Shown here one piece after another: positions 14,605 to 16,797 of a stretch of DNA of 16,797 bases. Origin of the DNA: Candidatus Pelagibacter sp. (lineage in GTDB: Bacteria > Pseudomonadota > Alphaproteobacteria > Pelagibacterales > Pelagibacteraceae). Positions within the stretch are counted from its first letter, which is position 1, and the number at the start of each line of letters is the position of its first letter. Position numbers and translations under genes: made by a program. Under the pieces are notes generated by a model that worked only from the letters and a program-made list of their open reading frames with translations, did no database searches and had not been told where the DNA came from. The stretch is from NCBI GenBank assembly GCA_028097645.1, contig JAOHEU010000015.1:1-16797 (forward strand). The letters run 5' to 3'.

Positions 14605-15621
14605 TTATAAAGCAGCTGTAACTTTTGATGCTACGTCTGCAGGTACCCAACTTTTCCACATTGATTCAGTTTTTAAAAACTCTTTAGCAGTTAATTCCAT
14701 ATCACCATCTGACTCGTCTTCGTAGAAGGCTAACATTTTGTTAACTACTGCTGTAGGAATAGTATACTTTTCTAAAAAAGCTGTTTCAGCTGGATGAGCT
14801 TTTGCCCAATCAGTTAATACAGATTTAGTTAGAGCCATATCTCTATACTCACAAGCACAAGATTTTTTGTATGCATCTGGACCGTTAGCTTTTATGTCTT
14901 CAACAACTGCAGACATATTATTCCAGCAATCAGTATCAAACTTAGGTTCAGTTAATCTAACAAGATCAACTTTTCCCATTAAACCAGTAGGTGCCCAGTA
15001 GTATGTGAAGATAGGTTTTTTCTTAGCAAATGCTCCAGCGATAGCAGCATCTAATGCACCACCTGAACCTGGGTCAAAGTTAGTATAGTATTTATCTAAA
15101 CCATACTCTTTTTGTTTTACTAAGTTCACTGTGTAACAAGTCCAACCTGAAATACAGCTAGTCATTCTACCTTTAGATGGATCTTCTGGATCACTAAATA
15201 GCGCAGCTATTTTTGGATCTTTCATATCCATTACTGATTTCAAATTATATTTATCAGCTGTAGCTTTATCTACGTAGAAAGCTTGCTGCGAGTCTGGAGT
15301 GTTAACACCAATATTTTTGATTGTACCAGCCTTTTCATGAGGCTCGTAGTTTGCAATAATATTGTCATACCAAACTTCAGTAATCACATCTAACTGCTTG
15401 TCGTAGTGAGCAGCCATGATCGGTGTAGTACTTCCTTTAGTTACTGAAACTTCACAGCCATATCCCTTTTCAAGAATAAATTGTGAAATTGCAGTATGAA
15501 TGTTCGCACTACTCCAGTCAAAATCTCCCAATCTAGCTTTGCAGTCACCTGCATTAGCACTTGTTGCTAATAACGATGATACAAAAAAAGCTGAAAGAAC
15601 TAATTTTTTCAAAAACTTCAT
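14605..15621 (-). CDS. proX: Quaternary-amine ABC transporter, periplasmic binding protein (ProX/OpuAC-like)
   Basis: A 338-residue substrate-binding protein with a clear signal peptide: a lysine-rich start (M-K-F-L-K-K), a hydrophobic core, and probable cleavage after A-N-A at residue 24. No lipobox cysteine follows, so it should be a soluble periplasmic protein. The OpuAC-type fold is shown by F-D-W-S-S-A-N-I-H-T-A (34-44), V-I-T-E-V-W-Y-D-N (79-87) and a later Y-Y-W-A-P-T-G-L-M-G. The tryptophans W36 and W84 and others are candidates for the aromatic cage that holds a trimethylammonium group. The composition is less lysine-rich than the metabolic genes and cysteine is unusually frequent for a periplasmic protein. 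A good Shine-Dalgarno supports the start. It is the first gene of its operon. Confidence 0.92.
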   Translation of the reverse strand: MKFLKKLVLSAFFVSSLLATSANAGDCKARLGDFDWSSANIHTAISQFILEKGYGCEVSVTKGSTTPIMAAHYDKQLDVITEVWYDNIIANYEPHEKAGTIKNIGVNTPDSQQAFYVDKATADKYNLKSVMDMKDPKIAALFSDPEDPSKGRMTSCISGWTCYTVNLVKQKEYGLDKYYTNFDPGSGGALDAAIAGAFAKKKPIFTYYWAPTGLMGKVDLVRLTEPKFDTDCWNNMSAVVEDIKANGPDAYKKSCACEYRDMALTKSVLTDWAKAHPAETAFLEKYTIPTAVVNKMLAFYEDESDGDMELTAKEFLKTESMWKSWVPADVASKVTAAL

Positions 15622-15752
15622 TAAATTATCTCCTTAAGGTTAAGTTTTAATAATGAGATTTAATAATGAATGAGATCAAAAAACAAGAGCTGAATTATAA
15701 ATTCAACTATAAATTGAATTGAAAAGTCCACTCTTTTATATAATGATTGAAT
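15622..15752. promoter_or_regulatory. Divergent regulatory region between proX and the butyrobetaine-hydroxylase-like gene
   Basis: On the minus strand AAGGAGA (15629-15635) is the proX Shine-Dalgarno. An 11-base direct repeat TTTAATAATGA occurs at 15646-15656 and 15659-15669, 13 bases apart, upstream of proX. An inverted repeat AATTCAA / TTGAATT with a 7-base spacer lies at 15700-15720, and an overlapping GAATT-ATA-AATTC palindrome at 15692-15704. A perfect TATAAT (15739-15744) lies 9 bases before the plus-strand ATG, which would place transcription start almost at the start codon. The repeats are operator candidates, but the DNA is very AT-rich and short repeats arise easily. Confidence 0.45.
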
Positions 15753-16797
15753 ATGAGTGAAATTTCTAAATTAGAAAAAAATTCTACATATTTAAAAATT
15801 GTTTGGGATGATGGTGAGGAAAGCAAATTTAATTATTTATGGTTAAGAGATAATTGCCCAACAGCACATGATAAAGACTCACGTCATAGAATGTTTAATA
15901 TTTTAAATGTTACAGCAAATATTAATCCAAAAAATTATAATATTAGCTCAAATGGTAGTTTAGAAATTGAATGGAGTGAAGGTGATCACAAAAGTTCATA
16001 TGATCCATCATGGTTAAGAGAGAATTGCTATACTTTAAAAAATAAAGCTAAATATCAATCACCTTATAAACTTTGGGATAATTCATTAGAGAAAAATTTA
16101 AAATCAATTGAAATAGATCATGATGAAATAATTAATTCAGAAGAAGGTTTAGTTAAATGGCTAGAACTTTTACATCATACAGGAATTGCAATTGTTAAAA
16201 ATGCACCGGTTGAAAAAAATTCTGCTTTTAAAGTTTTAAATAGAATAAGTCATACTAGAGAAACTTTTTTTAAAACTCCATTTGAAGTTATCAATATTCC
16301 AAAACCAAATAATTCAGCCTATACTGCTCATGCTTTAAGAAATCACATGGATCTTCCTTGGTTTGAAAATCCTCCAGGGTATCAATTTTTACATTGTTTG
16401 ATAAATTCTGCTAAAGGTGGAGATTCCTCAGCAGTAGACGCGTTTGCTGTTGCAGATTATCTAAGAAAAAATGAAAAAGAAATATTTGATACTTTAGTTT
16501 CTGTTCCATTAAAATTCAAAGATAAAGATTATACTCAAGTAGCGCACAGAAGTTTTCATTCTCCAGCTATAACATTAACAAAGGATGGAGATTACAATGA
16601 TATAAGGTTTAGTGTTGCAACAATGGACACACTAGATTGTAATCCTGAAATTATGGAACAAGTTTATAAAGCACATCATCGATTTGGAAATCTTTTGCAT
16701 GATAAAAAATATCAAATTAATTTTAGATTAGAACCAGGTGATATATTTTCATTTAACAATAGAAGACTTTTGCATGGAAGAACTGAATTTGATCCAA
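15753..16797 (+). CDS. Gamma-butyrobetaine dioxygenase-like Fe(II)/2OG oxygenase, 3' end outside window
   Basis: The frame is open from ATG 15753 to the edge, 348 codons, and lacks only the last part. It has the GBBH-like N-terminal domain (about 12-105, with W-L-R-D-N-C at 30-35) followed by a TauD-type catalytic domain. The iron triad is H198-x-D200 (R-N-H-M-D-L-P-W) and H341 (R-R-L-L-H-G-R). The blocks P-P-G-Y-Q-F-L-H-C-L (207-216) and G-G-D-S (222-225) match butyrobetaine/trimethyllysine hydroxylases. The zinc site of human BBOX1 (three Cys and one His) is not conserved: C35 is followed by P-T-A-H instead of further cysteines. The likely role is hydroxylation of gamma-butyrobetaine to L-carnitine, feeding lcdH. 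TmpA, which hydroxylates trimethylammonio-ethylphosphonate, belongs to the same group and is a real alternative. No Shine-Dalgarno is visible. Confidence 0.85.
   Translation, partial: MSEISKLEKNSTYLKIVWDDGEESKFNYLWLRDNCPTAHDKDSRHRMFNILNVTANINPKNYNISSNGSLEIEWSEGDHKSSYDPSWLRENCYTLKNKAKYQSPYKLWDNSLEKNLKSIEIDHDEIINSEEGLVKWLELLHHTGIAIVKNAPVEKNSAFKVLNRISHTRETFFKTPFEVINIPKPNNSAYTAHALRNHMDLPWFENPPGYQFLHCLINSAKGGDSSAVDAFAVADYLRKNEKEIFDTLVSVPLKFKDKDYTQVAHRSFHSPAITLTKDGDYNDIRFSVATMDTLDCNPEIMEQVYKAHHRFGNLLHDKKYQINFRLEPGDIFSFNNRRLLHGRTEFDP

Noticed and set aside
15743..15760. A five-codon upstream frame (ATG ATT GAA TAT GAG TGA) overlapping the start of the butyrobetaine-hydroxylase-like gene
   Set aside because: It overlaps the probable -10 element, has no ribosome-binding site, and such short frames are expected by chance. 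It would probably not be transcribed.
1..16797. Mobile element, prophage, CRISPR array, tRNA or rRNA
   Set aside because: No transposase, integrase, terminal inverted repeats, regularly spaced repeats, or cloverleaf or rRNA sequence was seen. Gene spacing is uniformly tight and base composition is even.

Overview
The window is AT-rich and very gene-dense. Genes overlap by 1 or 4 bases or sit a few bases apart, and the protein families are those of marine Alphaproteobacteria. This style and content (ProXWV-type osmolyte uptake, BetA-type dehydrogenase, carnitine catabolism, luciferase-like monooxygenase, many iron oxygenases) fit a SAR11/Pelagibacterales genome. The assignment is an inference, since no rRNA or marker gene is present. 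I see no mobile element, tRNA, rRNA or CRISPR.

Layout, left to right. (1) 1-3665, minus strand, transcribed leftward: luciferase-like flavin monooxygenase, Xsc/acetolactate-synthase-like ThDP enzyme, class I methyltransferase, and the start of a DUF1185 protein cut by the left edge. A 107-base leader with a strong Shine-Dalgarno and possible RNA structure precedes this unit. (2) 3773-9836, minus strand: a seven-gene, tightly coupled operon. In transcription order it holds a class II aldolase/adducin-like protein, a betainyl-CoA-type thioesterase, a TauD-family oxygenase, a PhnZ/TmpB-like HD-domain oxygenase, a BetA-like choline dehydrogenase, an EamA transporter and an isopenicillin-N-synthase-like oxygenase. 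(3) 9872-11700, plus strand: BKACE (DUF849) and L-carnitine dehydrogenase, divergent from unit 2 across only 35 bases. (4) 11702-15621, minus strand: ProX, ProW and ProV of a quaternary-amine ABC importer, then a short-chain dehydrogenase that ends one base from the convergent carnitine dehydrogenase gene. (5) 15753 to the right edge, plus strand: a gamma-butyrobetaine-hydroxylase-like oxygenase, divergent from proX and cut by the edge.

The best-supported joint function is conversion of trimethylammonium compounds to glycine betaine. The ABC system imports them, and the right-edge enzyme may hydroxylate gamma-butyrobetaine to carnitine. LcdH then makes 3-dehydrocarnitine, BKACE plus acetyl-CoA gives betainyl-CoA and acetoacetate, and the thioesterase releases glycine betaine. 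BetA would feed choline into the same product.

The least explained part is the TauD-like and HD-domain oxygenase pair inside this betaine operon. The HD protein keeps, at nearly constant offset, the residues I recall as metal ligands and active-site residues of PhnZ. A TauD enzyme followed by a PhnZ-type enzyme resembles the two-step oxidative logic of PhnY/PhnZ and TmpA/TmpB, and its substrate cannot be read from sequence.
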